Assembly: GCA_964017195.1 (NCBI GenBank)
Contig: CAXHKT010000102.1
Coordinates: forward strand, 361,001 to 425,000
Length of the DNA: 64,000 nucleotides
Source: Siderastrea radians
Taxonomy: Eukaryota; Cnidaria; Anthozoa; Scleractinia; Rhizangiidae
Direction of reading: 5' to 3'
This document shows, in pieces, positions 13,776-26,300 of the stretch. The notes below the pieces were generated by a model, which searched no databases, was not told where the DNA came from, and saw only the letters and a list, made by a program, of their open reading frames with translations. Each line of letters starts with the position of its first letter. Position 1 is the stretch's first letter. Position numbers and translations under genes: made by a program.

Positions 13776-15616
13776 CTACACAATAAACTGTTTTTTCTGA
13801 TAGCCCCGAGGGATTTGCATTATTATTGGGCCAGTGCGCAGCCTTGCGCAGACAGATTGCGCAGATAAGAACACCTTTTTTAGCCTCTGGGAATGCCCCA
13901 AAATGGGGTTTTTTCCCAAAGGATCGCACATATCTCGCTTTCTTTGTACTTTTGCACAAAAGGAACTTTTTTCGGATGGTCCCAAAGGGATTGAATGCAT
14001 TTGGGAGCTTTGTGCATGCAGCAGAGAGCGCCAGTTAGCTTTTTGAGCTTTTTGGGGCCTGAGGGAAGGCCCCAAAATGGGGGTTTTTTCCACCTTATCG
14101 ACAAAATCGCAGACTTTCTACACAATAAACTGTTTTTTCTGATAGCCCCGAGGGATTTGCATTATTATTGGGGCAGTGCGCAGCCTTGCGCAGACAGATT
14201 GCGCAGATAACAACACCTTTTAGAGCCTCTGGGAATGCCCCAAAATGGGGTTTTTTCCCTAAGGATCGCACATATCGCGCTTTCTTTGTACTTTTGCACA
14301 AAAGGAACTTTTTTCGGATGGTCCCAAAGGGATTGAATGCATTTGGGAGCTTTGTGCATGCAGCGGAGAGCGCCAGTTAGCTTTTTGAGCTTTTTGGGGC
14401 CTGAGGGTAGGCCCCAAAATGGGGGTTTTTTCCACCTTATCGACAAAATCGCAGACTTTCTACACAATAAACTGTTTTTTCTGATAGCCCCGAGGGATTT
14501 GCATTATTATTGGGCCAGTGCGCAGCCTTGCGCAGACAGATTGCGCAGATAAGAACACCTTGTTGAGCCTCTGGGAATTCCCCAAAATGGGGTTTTTTCC
14601 CTAAGGATCGCACATATCGCGCTTTCTTTGTACTTTTGCACAAAAGGAACTTTTTTCGGATGGTCCCAAAGGGATTGAATGCATTTGGGAGCTTTGTGCA
14701 TGCAGCGGAGAGCGCCAGTTAGCTTTTTGAGCTTTTTGGGGCCTGAGGGAAGGCCCCAAAATGGGGGTTTTTTCCACCTTATCGACAAAATCGCAGACTT
14801 TCTACACAATAAACTGTTTTTTCTGATAGCCCCGAGGGATTTGCATTATTATTGGGCCAGTGCGGAGCCTTGCGCAGACAGATTGCGCAGATAAGAACAC
14901 CTTTTTTAGCCTCTGGGAATGCCCCAAAATGGGGTTTTTTCCCAAAGGATCGCACATATCTCGCTTTCTTTGTACTTTTGCACAAAAGGAACTTTTTTCG
15001 GATGGTCCCAAAGGGATTGAATGCATTTGGGAGCTTTGTGCATGCAGCAGAGAGCGCCAGTTAGCTTTTTGAGCTTTTTGGGGCCTGAGGGAAGGCCCCA
15101 AAATGGGGGTTTTTTCCACCTTATCGACAAAATCGCAGACTTTCTACACAATAAACTGTTTTTTCTGATAGCCCCGAGGGATTTGCATTATTATTGGGGC
15201 AGTGCGCAGCCTTGCGCAGACAGATTGCGCAGATAACAACACCTTTTAGAGCCTCTGGGAATGCCCCAAAATGGGGTTTTTTCCCTAAGGATCGCACATA
15301 TCGCGCTTTCTTTGTACTTTTGCACAAAAGGAACTTTTTTCGGATGGTCCCAAAGGGATTGAATGCATTTGGGAGCTTTGTGCATGCAGCGGAGAGCGCC
15401 AGTTAGCTTTTTGAGCTTTTTGGGGCCTGAGGGTAGGCCCCAAAATGGGGGTTTTTTCCACCTTATCGACAAAATCGCAGACTTTCTACACAATAAACTG
15501 TTTTTTCTGATAGCCCCGAGGGATTTGCATTATTATTGGGCCAGTGCGCAGCCTTGCGCAGACAGATTGCGCAGATAAGAACACCTTGTTGAGCCTCTGG
15601 GAATTCCCCAAAATGG
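13776..15616. repeat. three-unit (1026-bp) higher-order satellite repeat
   Basis: A three-unit set marked by TTTTTTAGCCTC, CCCAAAGGATCGC with ATATCTCGC, ATTGGGGCAGTG, GATAACAACACC and GGGAATTCCCC occurs twice in tandem, offset 1026 bp (for example 13906 and 14932). A third copy lies near 6340-7060, offset 7529 bp (22 units). This is a short higher-order repeat plus a distant copy. Confidence 0.8.
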
Positions 15617-17390
15617 GGTTTTTTCCCTAAGGATCGCACATATCGCGCTTTCTTTGTACTTTTGCACAAAAGGAACTTTTTTCGGATGGTCCCAAAGAGA
15701 TTGAATGCATTTGGGAGCTTTGTGCATGCAGCGGAGAGCGCCAGTTAGCTTTTTGAGCTTTTTGGGGCCTGAGGGAAGGCCCCAAAATGGGGTTTTTTTC
15801 CACCTTATCGACAAAATCGCAGACTTTCTACACAATAAACTGTTTTTTCTGATAGCCCCGAGGGATTTGCATTATTATTGGGCCAGTGCGGAGCCTTGCG
15901 CAGACAGATTGCGCAGATAAGAACACCTTTTTGAGCCTCTGGGAATGCCCCAAAATGGGGTTTTTTCCCTAAGGATCGCACATATCGCGCTTTCTTTGTA
16001 CTTTTGGACAAAAGGAACTTTTTTCGGATGGTCCCAAAGGGATTGAATGCATTTGGGAGCTTTGTGCATGCAGCGGAGAGCGCCAGTTAGCTTTTTGAGC
16101 TTTTTGGGGCCTGAGGGAAGGCCCCAAAATGGGGGTTTTTTTCCACCTTATCGACAAAATCGCAGACTTTCTACACAATAAACTGTTTTTTCTGATAGCC
16201 CCGAGGGATTTGCATTATTATTGGGCCAGTGCGCAGCCTTGCGCAGACAGATTGCGCAGATAAGAACACCTTTTTGAGCCTCTGGGAATGCCCCAAAATG
16301 GGGTTTTTTCCCTAAGGATCGCACATATCACGCTTTCTTTGTACTTTTGCACAAAAGGAACTTTTTTAAGATGGCCCCAAAGGGATTGAATGCATTTGGG
16401 AGCTTTGTGCATGCAGCGGAGAGCGCCAGTTAGCTTTTTGAGCTTTTTGGGGCCTGAGGGAAGGCCCCAAAAAGGGGGTTTTTTCCACCTTATCGACAAA
16501 ATCGCAGACTTTCTACACAATAAACTGTTTTTTCTGATAGCCCCGAGGGATTTGCATTATTATTGGGCCAGTGCGCAGCCTTGCGCAGACAGATTGCGCA
16601 GATAAGAACACCTTTTTGAGCCTCTGGGAATGCCCCAAAATGGGGTTTTTTCCGTAAGGATCGCACATATCGCGCTTTCTTTGTACTTTTGCACAAAAGG
16701 AACTTTTTTCGGATGGTCCCAAAGGGATTGAATGCATTTGGGAGCTTTGTGCATGCAGCGGAGAGCGCCAGTTAGCTTTTTGAGCTTTTTGGGGCCTGAG
16801 GGAAGGCCCCAAAATGGGGGTTTTTTCCACCTTATCGACAAAATCGCAGACTTTCTACACAATAAACTGTTTTTTCTGATAGCCCCGAGGGATTTGCATT
16901 ATTATTGGGCCAGTGCGGAGCCCTGCGCAGACAGATTGCGCAGATAAGAACACCTTTTTGAGCCTCTGGGAATGCCCCAAAATGGGGTTTTTTCCCTAAG
17001 GATCGCACATATCGCGCTTTCTTTGTACTTTTGCACAAAAGGAACTTTTTTCGGATGGTCCCAAAGGGATTGAATGCATTTGGGAGCTTTGTGCATGCAG
17101 CGGAGAGCGCCAGTTAGCTTTTTGAGCTTTTTGGGGCCTGAGGGAAGGCCCCAAAATGGGGGTTTTTTCCACCTTATCGACAAAATCGCAGACTTTCTAC
17201 ACAATAAACTGTTTTTTCTGATAGCCCCGAGGGATTTGCATTATTATTGGGCCAGTGCGCAGCCTTGCGCAGACAGATTGCGCAGATAAGAACACCTTTT
17301 TGAGCCTCTGGGAATGCCCCAAAATGGGGTTTTTTCCCTAAGGATCGCACATATCGCGCTTTCTTTGTACTTTTGCACAAAAGAAATTTT

Positions 17391-20300
17391 TTTCGGATGG
17401 TCCCAAAGGGATTGAATGCATTTGGGAGCTTTGTGCATGCAGCCGAGCGCGCCAGGTAGCTTTTTGAGCTTTTTGGGGCCTGAGTGAAGGCCCCAAAATG
17501 GGGGTTTTTTCCACCTTATCGACAAAATCGCAGACTTTCTACACAATAAACTGTTTTTTCTGATAGCCCCGAGGGATTTGCATTATTATTGGGCCAGTGC
17601 GCAGCCTTGCGCGGACAGATTGCGCAGATAAGAACACCTTATTGAGCCTCTGGGAATGCCCCAAAATGGGGTTTTTTCCCTAAGGATCGCACATATCGCG
17701 CTTTCTTTGTACTTTTGCACAAAAGGAATTTTTTTCGGATGGTCCCAAAGGGATTGAATGCATTTGGGAGCTTTGTGCATGCAGCCTAGAGCGCCAGTTA
17801 GCTTTTTGAGCTTTTTGGGGCCTGAGGGAAGGCCCCAAAATGGGGGTTTTTTCCACCTTATCGACAAAATCGCAGACTTTCTACACAATAAACTGTTTTT
17901 TCTGGTAGCCCCGAGGGATTTGCATTATTATTGGGCCAGTGCTCAGCCTTGCGCAGAGACATTGCGCAGATAAGAACACCTTTTTGAGCCTCTGGGAATG
18001 CCCCAAAATGGGGTTTTTTTCCCTAAGGATCGCACATATCGCGCTTTCTTTGTACTTTTGCACAAAAGGAACTTTTTTCGGATGGTCCCAAAGGGATTGA
18101 ATGCATTTGGGAGCTTTGTGCATGCAGCCGAGAGCGCCAGTTAGCTTTTTGAGCTTTTTGGGGCCTCAGGGAAGGCCCCAAAATGGGGGTTTTTTCCACC
18201 TTATCGACAAAATCGCAGACTTTCTACACAATAAACTGTTTTTTCTGATAGCCCCGAGGGATTTGCATTATTATTGGGCCAGTGCGCAGCCTTTCGCAGA
18301 CAGATTGCGCAGATAAGAACACCTTTTTGAGCCTCTGGGAATGCCCCAAAATGGGGTTTTTTCCCTAAGGATCGCACATATCGCGCTTTCTTTGTACTTT
18401 TGCACAAAAGGAATTTTTTCGGATGGTCCCAAAGGGATTGAATGCATTTGGGAGCTTTGTGGATGTAGCCGAGCGCGCTAGGTAGCTTTTTGAGCTTTTT
18501 GGGGCCTGAGGGAAGGCCCCAAAATGGGGGTATTTTCCACCTTATCGACAAAATCGCAGACTTTCTACACAATAAACTGTTTTTTCTGGTAGCCCCGAGG
18601 GATTTGCATTATTATTGGGCCAGTGCGCAGCCTTGCGCGGACAGATTGCGCAGATAAGAACACCTTGTTGAGCCTCTGGGAATGCCCCAAAATGGGGTTT
18701 TTTCCCTAAGGATCGCACATATCGCGCTTTCTTTGTACTTTTGCACAAAAGAAATTTTTTTCGGATGGTCCCAAAGGGATTGAATGCATTTGGGAGCTTT
18801 GTGCATGCAGCCGAGAGCGCCAGTTAGCTTTTTGAGCTTTTTGGGGCCTCAGGGAAGGCCCCAAAATGGGGTTTTTTTCCACCTTATCGACAAAATCGGA
18901 GACTTTCTACACAATAAACTGGTTTTTCTGGTAGCCCCGAGGGATTTGCATTATTATTGGGCCAGTGCACAGCCTTGCGCAGACAGCTTGCGCAGATAAC
19001 AACACCTTTTTGAGCCTCTGGGAATGCCCCAAAATGGGGTTTTTTCCCTAAGGATCGCACATATCGCGCTTTCTTTGTACTTTTGCACAAAAGGAATTTT
19101 TTTCGGATGGTCCCAAAGGGATTGAATGCATTTGAGAGCTTTGTGCATGCAGCCGAGAGCGCCAGTTGGCTTTTTCAGCTTTTTGGGGCCTGAAGGAAGG
19201 CCCCAAAATGGGGGTTTTATTCCACCTTATCGACAAAATCGTAGACTTTCTACACAATAAACTGTTTTTTTCTGATAGCCCCGAGGGATTGGCATTATTA
19301 TTGGGCCAGTGCGCAGCCTTGCGCAGACAGATTGCGCAGATAAGAACACCTTGTTGAGCCTCTGGGAATGCCCCAAAATGGGGTTTTTTCCCTAAGGATC
19401 GCACATATCGCGCTTTCTTTGTACTTTTGCACAAAAGGAATTTTTTCGGATGGTCCCAAAGGGATTGAATGCATTTGGGAGCTTTGTGCATGCAGCCGAG
19501 AGCGCCAGTTAGCTTTTTGAGCTTTTTGGGGCCTGAGGGAAGGCCCCAAAATGGGGTTTTTTTCCACCTTATCGACAAAATCGCAGACTTTCTACACAAT
19601 AAACTGTTTTTTCTGATAGCCCCGAGGGATTTGCAATGTTATTGGGCCAGTGCGCAGCCTTGCGCGGACAGATTGCGCAGATAAGAACACCTTTTTGAAC
19701 CTCTGGGAATGCCCCAAAATGGGGTTTTTTCCCTAAGGATCGCACATATTGCGCTTTCTTTGTACTTTTGCACAAAAGAAATTTTTTCGGATGGTCCCAA
19801 AGGGATTGAATGCATTTGGGAGCTTTGTGCATGCAGCAGAGCGCGCCAGGTAGCTTTTTGAGCTTTTTGGGGCCTGAGGGAAGGCCCCAAAATGGGGGTT
19901 TTTTCCACCTTATCGACAAAATCGCAGACTTTCTACACAATAAACTTTTTTTTCTGATAGCCCCGAGGGATTTGCATTATTATTGGGCCAGTGCGCAGCT
20001 CTTGCGCAGACAGATTGCGCAGATAAGAACACCTTTTTGAGCCTCTTGGAATGCCCCAAAATGGGGTTTTTTCCCTAAGGATCGCACATATCGCGCTTTC
20101 TTTGTACTTTTGCACAAAAGGTATTTTTTTCGGATGGTCCCAAAGGGATTGAATGCATTTGGGAGCTTTGTGCATGCAGCGGAGAGCGCCAGTTAGCTTT
20201 TTGAGCTTTTTGGGGCCTCAGGGAAGGCCCCAAAATGGGGGTTTTTTCCACCTTATCGACAAAATCGCAGACTTTCTACACAATAAACTGTTTTTTCTGA

Positions 20301-23300
20301 TAGCCCCGAGGGATTTGCATTATTATTGGGCCAGTGCAATGCCTTGCGCAGACAGATTGCGCAGATAAGAACACCTTTTTGAGCGTCTGGGAATGCCCCA
20401 AAATGGGTTTTTTTCCCTAAGGATCGCACATATCGCGCTTTCTTGGTACTTTTGGACAAAAGGAATTTTTTTCGGATGGTCCCAAAGGGATTGAATGCAT
20501 TTGGGAGCTTTGTGCATGCAGCCGAGAGCGCCAGTTAGCTTTTTGAGCTTTTTGGGGCCTGAGGGAAGGCCCCAAAATGGGGGTTTTTTCCACCTTATCG
20601 ACTAATTCGCAGACTTTCTACACAATAAACTGTTTTTTCTGATAGTCCCCAGGGAGTTGCATTATTATTGGGCCAGTGCACAGCCCTACGCAGACAGATT
20701 GCACAGATAAGAACACCTTTTTGAGCCTCTGGGAATGCCCCAAAATGGGGTTTTTTCCCTAAGGATCGCACATATCGCGCTTTCTTTGTACTTTTGCACA
20801 AAAGGAATTTTTTTCGGATGGTCCCAAAGGGATTGAATGCATTTGGGAGCTTTGTGCATGCAGCCGAGAGCGCCAGTTAGCTTTTTGAGCTTTTTGGGGC
20901 CTGAGGGAAGGCCCCAAAATGGGGGTTTTTTCCACCTTATCGACAAAATCGCAAACTTTCTACACAATAAACTGTTTTTTCTGATAGCCCCGAGGGATTT
21001 GCATTATTATTGGGCCAGTGCGCAGCCTTGCGCAGACAGATTGCGCAGATAAGAACATCTTTTTGAGCCTCTGGGAATGCCCCAAAATGGGGTTTTTTCC
21101 CTAAGGATCGCACATATCGCGCTTTCTTTGTACTTTTGCACAAAAGGAATTTTTTTCGGATGGTCCCAAAGGGATTGAATGCATTTGGGAGCTTTGTGCA
21201 TGCAGCCGAGCGCGCCAGGTAGCTTTTTGAGCTTTTTGGGGCCTGAGGGAATGCCCCAAAATGGGGGTTTTTTCCACCTTATCGACAAAATCGCAGACTT
21301 TCTACACAATAAACTGTTTTTTCTGATAGCCCCGAGGGATTTGCATTATTATTGGGCCAGTGCGCAGCCTTGCGCGGACAGATTGCGCAGATAAGAACAC
21401 CTTGTTGAACCTCTGGGAATGCCCCAAAATGGGGTTTTTTCCCTAAGGATCGCACATATCGCGCTTTCTTTGTACTTTTGCACAAAAGGAATTTTTTTCG
21501 GATGGTCCCAAAGGGATTGAATGCATTTGGGAGCTTTGTGCATGCAGCCGAGAGCGCCAGTTAGCTTTTTGAGCTTTTTGGGGCCTGAGGGAAGGCCCCA
21601 AAATGGGGGTTTTTTCCACCTTATCGACAAAATCGCAGACTTTCTACACAATAAACTGTTTTTTCTGGTAGCCCCGAGGGATTTGCATTATTATTGGGCC
21701 AGTACGCAGCCTTGCGCAGAGAGATTGCGCAGATAAGAACACCTTTTTGAGCCTCTGGGAATGCCCCAAAATGGGGTTTTTTTCCCTAAGGATCGCACAT
21801 ATCGCGCTTTCTTTGTACTTTTGCACAAAAGGAATTTTTTTCGGATGGTCCCAAAGGGATTGAATGCATTTGGGAGCCTTGTGCATGCAGCCGAGAGCGC
21901 CAGTTAGCTTTTTGAGCTTTTTGGGGCCTGAGGGAAGGCCCCAAAATGGGGGTTTTTTCCACCTTATCGACAAAATCGCAGACTTTCTACACAATAAACT
22001 GTTTTTTCTGATAGCCCCGAGGGATTTGCATTATTATTGGGCCAGTGCGCAGCCTTGCGCAGACAGATTGCGCAGATAAGAACACCTTTTTGAGCCTCTG
22101 GGAATGCCCCAAAATGGGGTTTTTTCCGTAAGGATCGCACATATCGCGCTTTCTTTGTACTTTTGCACAAAAGGAATTTTTTCGGATGGTCCCAAAGGGA
22201 TTGAATGCATTTGGGAGCTTTGTGGATGCAGCCGAGCGCGCTAGGTAGCTTTTTGAGCTTTTTGGGGCCTGAGGGAAGGCCCCAAAATGGGGTTTTTTTC
22301 CACCTTATCGACAAAATCGCAGACTTTCTACACAATAAACTGTTTTTTCTGATAGCCCCGAGGGATTTGCATTATTATTGGGCCAGTGCGCAGCCTTGCG
22401 CGGACAGATTGCGCAGATAAGAACACCTTGTTGAGCCTCTGGGAATGCCCCAAAATGGGGTTTTTTCCCTAAGGATCGCACATATCGCGCTTTCTTTGTA
22501 CTTTTGGACAAAAGGAATTTTTTTCGGATGGTCCCAAAGAGATTGAATGCATTTGGGAGCTTTGTGCATGCAGCCGAGAGCGCCAGTTAGCTTTTTGAGC
22601 TTTTTGGGGCCTGAGGGAAGGCCCCAAAATGGGGTTTTTTTCCACCTTATCGACAAAATCGCAGACTTTCTACACAATAAACTGTTTTTTCTGATAGCCC
22701 CGAGGGATTTGCATTATTATTGGGCCAGTGCGCAGCCCTGCGCCGACAGATTGCGCAGATAAGAACACCTTTTTGAGCCTCTGGGAATGCCCCAAAATGG
22801 GGTTTTTTCCCTAAGGATCGCACATATTGCGCTTTCTTTGTACTTTTGCAGAAAAGGAATTTTTTTCGGATGGTCCCAAAGGGATTGAATGCATTTGGGA
22901 GCTTTGTGCATGCAGCCGAGAGCGCCAGTTAACTTTTTGAGCTTTTTGGGGCCTGAGGGAAGGCCCCAAAATGGGTTTTTTTCAACCTTATCGACAAAAT
23001 CGCAGACTTTCTACACAATAAACTGTTTTTTCTGATAGCCCCGAGGGATTTGCAATGTTATTGGGCCAGTGCGCAGCCTTGCGCGGACAGATTGCGCAGA
23101 TAAGAACACCTTTTTGAGCCTCTGGGAATGCCCCAAAATGGGGTTTTTTCCCTAAGGATCGCACATATAACGCTCTCTTTGTACTTTTGCACAAAAGGAA
23201 TTTTTTTTTGGATGGTCCCAAAGGGATTGAATGCATTTGGGAGCTTTGTGCATGCAGCCGAGAGCGCCAGTTAGCTTTTTGAGCTTTTTGGGGCCTGAGG

Positions 23301-26300
23301 GAAGGCCCCAAAATGGGGGTTTTTTCCACCTTATCGACAAAATCGCAGACTTTCTACACAATAAACTGTTTTTTCTGGTAGCCCCGAGGGATTTGCATTA
23401 TTATTGGGCCAGTGCGCAGCCCTGCGCAGACAGATTGCGCAGATAAGAACACCTTTTTAAGCCTCTGGGAATGCCCCAAAATGGGGTTTTTTCCCTAAGG
23501 ATCGCACATATTGCGCTTTCTTTGTACTTTTGCACAAAAGGAATTTTTTTCGGATGGTCCCAAAGGGATTCAATGCATTTGGGAGCTTTGTGCATGCAGC
23601 CGAGAGCGCCAGTTAGCTTTTTGAGCTTTTTGGGGCCTGAGGGAAGGCCCCAAAATGGGGGTTTTATTCCACCTTATCGACAAAATCGCAAACTTTCTAC
23701 ACAATAAACTGTTTTTTCTGATAGCCCCGAGGGATTTGCATTATTATTGGGCCAGTGCGCAGCCTTGCGCAGACAGATTGCGCAGATAAGAACACCTTTT
23801 TGAGCCTCTGGGAATGCCCCAAAATGGGGTTTTTTCCCTAAGGATCGCACATATCGCGCTTTCTTTGTACTTTTGCACAAAAGTAATTTTTTTCGGATGG
23901 TCCCAAAGGGATTGAATGCATTTGGGAGCTTTGTGCATGCAGCCGAGCGCGCCAGGTAGCTTTTTGAGCTTTTTGGGGCCTGAGGGAAGGCCCCAAAATG
24001 GGGGTTTTTTCCACCTTATCGACAAAATCGCAGACTTTCTACACAATAAACTTTTTTTTCTGATAGCCCCGAGGGATTTGCATTATTATTGGGCCAGTGC
24101 GCAGCCTTGCCCGGACAGATTGCGCAGATAAGAACACCTTGTTGAGCCTCTGGGAATGCCCCAAAATGGGGTTTTTTCCCTAAGGATCGCACATATCGCG
24201 CTTTCTTTGTACTTTTGCAGAAAAGGAATTTTTTTCGGATGGTCCCAAAGGGATTGAATGCATTTGGAAGCTTTGTGCATGCAGCCGAGAGCGCGAGTTA
24301 GCTTTTTGAGCTTTTTGGGGCCTGAGGGAAGGCCCCAAAATGGGGGTTTTTTCCACCTTATCGACAAAATCGCAGACGTTCTACACAATAAACTGTTTTT
24401 TCTGGTAGCCCCGAGGGATTTGCATTATTATTGGGCCAGTGCGCAGCCTTGCGCAGAGAGATTGCGCAGATAAGAACACCTTTTTGAGCCTCTGGGAATG
24501 CCCCAAAATGGGGTTTTTTTTCCCTAAGGATCGCACATATCGCGCTTTCTTTGTACTTTTGCACAAAAGGAATTTTTTTCGGATGGTCCCAAAGGGATTG
24601 AATGCATTTGGGAGCCTTGTGCATGCAGCCAAGAGCGCCAGTTAGCTTTTTGAGCTTTTTGGGGCCTGAGGGAAGGCCCCAAAATGGGGGTTTTTTCCAC
24701 CTTATCGACAAAATCGCAGACTTTCTACACAATAAACTGTTTTTTCTGATAGCCCCGAGGGATTGGCATTATTATTGGGCCAGTGCGCAGCCTTGCGCAG
24801 ACAGATTGCGCAGATAAGAACACCTTGTTGAGCCTCTGGGAATGCCCCAAAATGGGGTTTTTTCCCTAAGGATCGCACATATCGCGCTTTCTTTGTACTT
24901 TTGCACAAAAGGAATTTTTTCGGATGGTCCCAAAGGGATTGAATGCATTTGGGAGCTCTGTGCATGCAGCCGAGAGCGCCAGCTAGCTTTTTGAGCTTTT
25001 TGGGGCCTGAGGGAAGGCCCCAAAATGGGTTTTTTTCAACCTTATCGACAAAATCGCAGACTTTCTACACAATAAACTGTTTTTTCTGATAGCCCCGAGT
25101 GATTTGCAATGTTATTGGGCCAGTGCGCAGCCTTGCGCGGACAGATTGCGCAGATAAGAACACCTTTTTGAGCCTCTGGGAATGCCCCAAAATGGGGTTT
25201 TTTCCCTAAGGATCGCACATATAACGCTTTCTTTGTACTTTTGCACAAAAGGAATTTTTTTTGGATAGTCCCAAAGGGATTGAATGCATTTGGGAGCTTT
25301 GTGCATGCAGCCGAGAGCGCCAGTTAGCTTTTTGAGCTTTTTGGGGCCTGAGGGAAGGCCCCAAAATGGGGGTTTTTTCCACCTTATCGACGAAATCGCA
25401 GACTTTCTACACAATAAACTGTTTTTTCTGGTAGCCCCGAGGGATTTGCATTATTATTGGGCCAGTGCGCAGCCCTGCGCAGACAGATTGCGCAGATAAG
25501 AACACCTTTTTAAGCCTCTGGGAATGCCCCAAAATGGGGTTTTTTCCCTAAGGATCGCACAAATTGCGCTTTCTTTGTACTTTTGCACAAAAGGAATTTT
25601 TTTCGGATGGTCCCAAAGGGATTGAATGCATTTGGGAGCTTTGTGCATGCAGCCGAGAGCGCCAGTTAGCTTTTTGAGCTTTTTGGGGCCTGAGGGAAGG
25701 CCCCAAAATGGGCGTTTTTTCCACCTTATCGACAAAATCGCAAACTTTCTACACAATAAACTGTTTTTTCTGATAGCCCCGAGGGATTTGCATTATTATT
25801 GGGCCAGTGCGCAGCCTTGTGCAGACAGATTGCGCAGATAAGAACACCTTTTTGAGCCTCTGGGAATGCCCCAAAATGGGGTTTTTTCCGTAAGGATCGC
25901 ACATATCGCGCTTTCTTTGTACTTTTGCACAAAAGGAATTTTTTTCGGATGGTCCCAAAGGGATTGAATGCTCTTTGGAGCTTTCTGCATGCAGCCGAGA
26001 GCGCCAGTTAGCTTTTTGAGCTTTTTGGGGCCTGAGGGAAGGCTCCAAAATTGGGGTTTTTTCCACCTTATCGACAAAATCGCAGACTTTCTACACAATA
26101 AACTGTTTTTTCTGATAGCCCCGAGGGATTTGCATTATTATTGGGCCAGTGCACAGCCTTGCGCAGACAGATTGCGCAGATAAGGACACCTTTTTGAGCC
26201 TCTGGGAATGCCCCAAAATGGGGTTTTTTCCCTAAGGATCGCACATATCGCGCTTTCTTTGTACTTTTGCACAAAAAGAATTTTTTTCGGATGGTCCCAA

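Larger units (their letters stand above)
1..17390. repeat. satellite subfamily A
   Basis: Units here typically read AAAAGGAACTTTTTTCGG and GCATGCAGCGGAGAGCGCC. Both diagnostic positions change together near 17.4 kb. Within subfamily A, neighbouring units differ by a few rare shared variants, which makes block duplications traceable. Confidence 0.85.
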
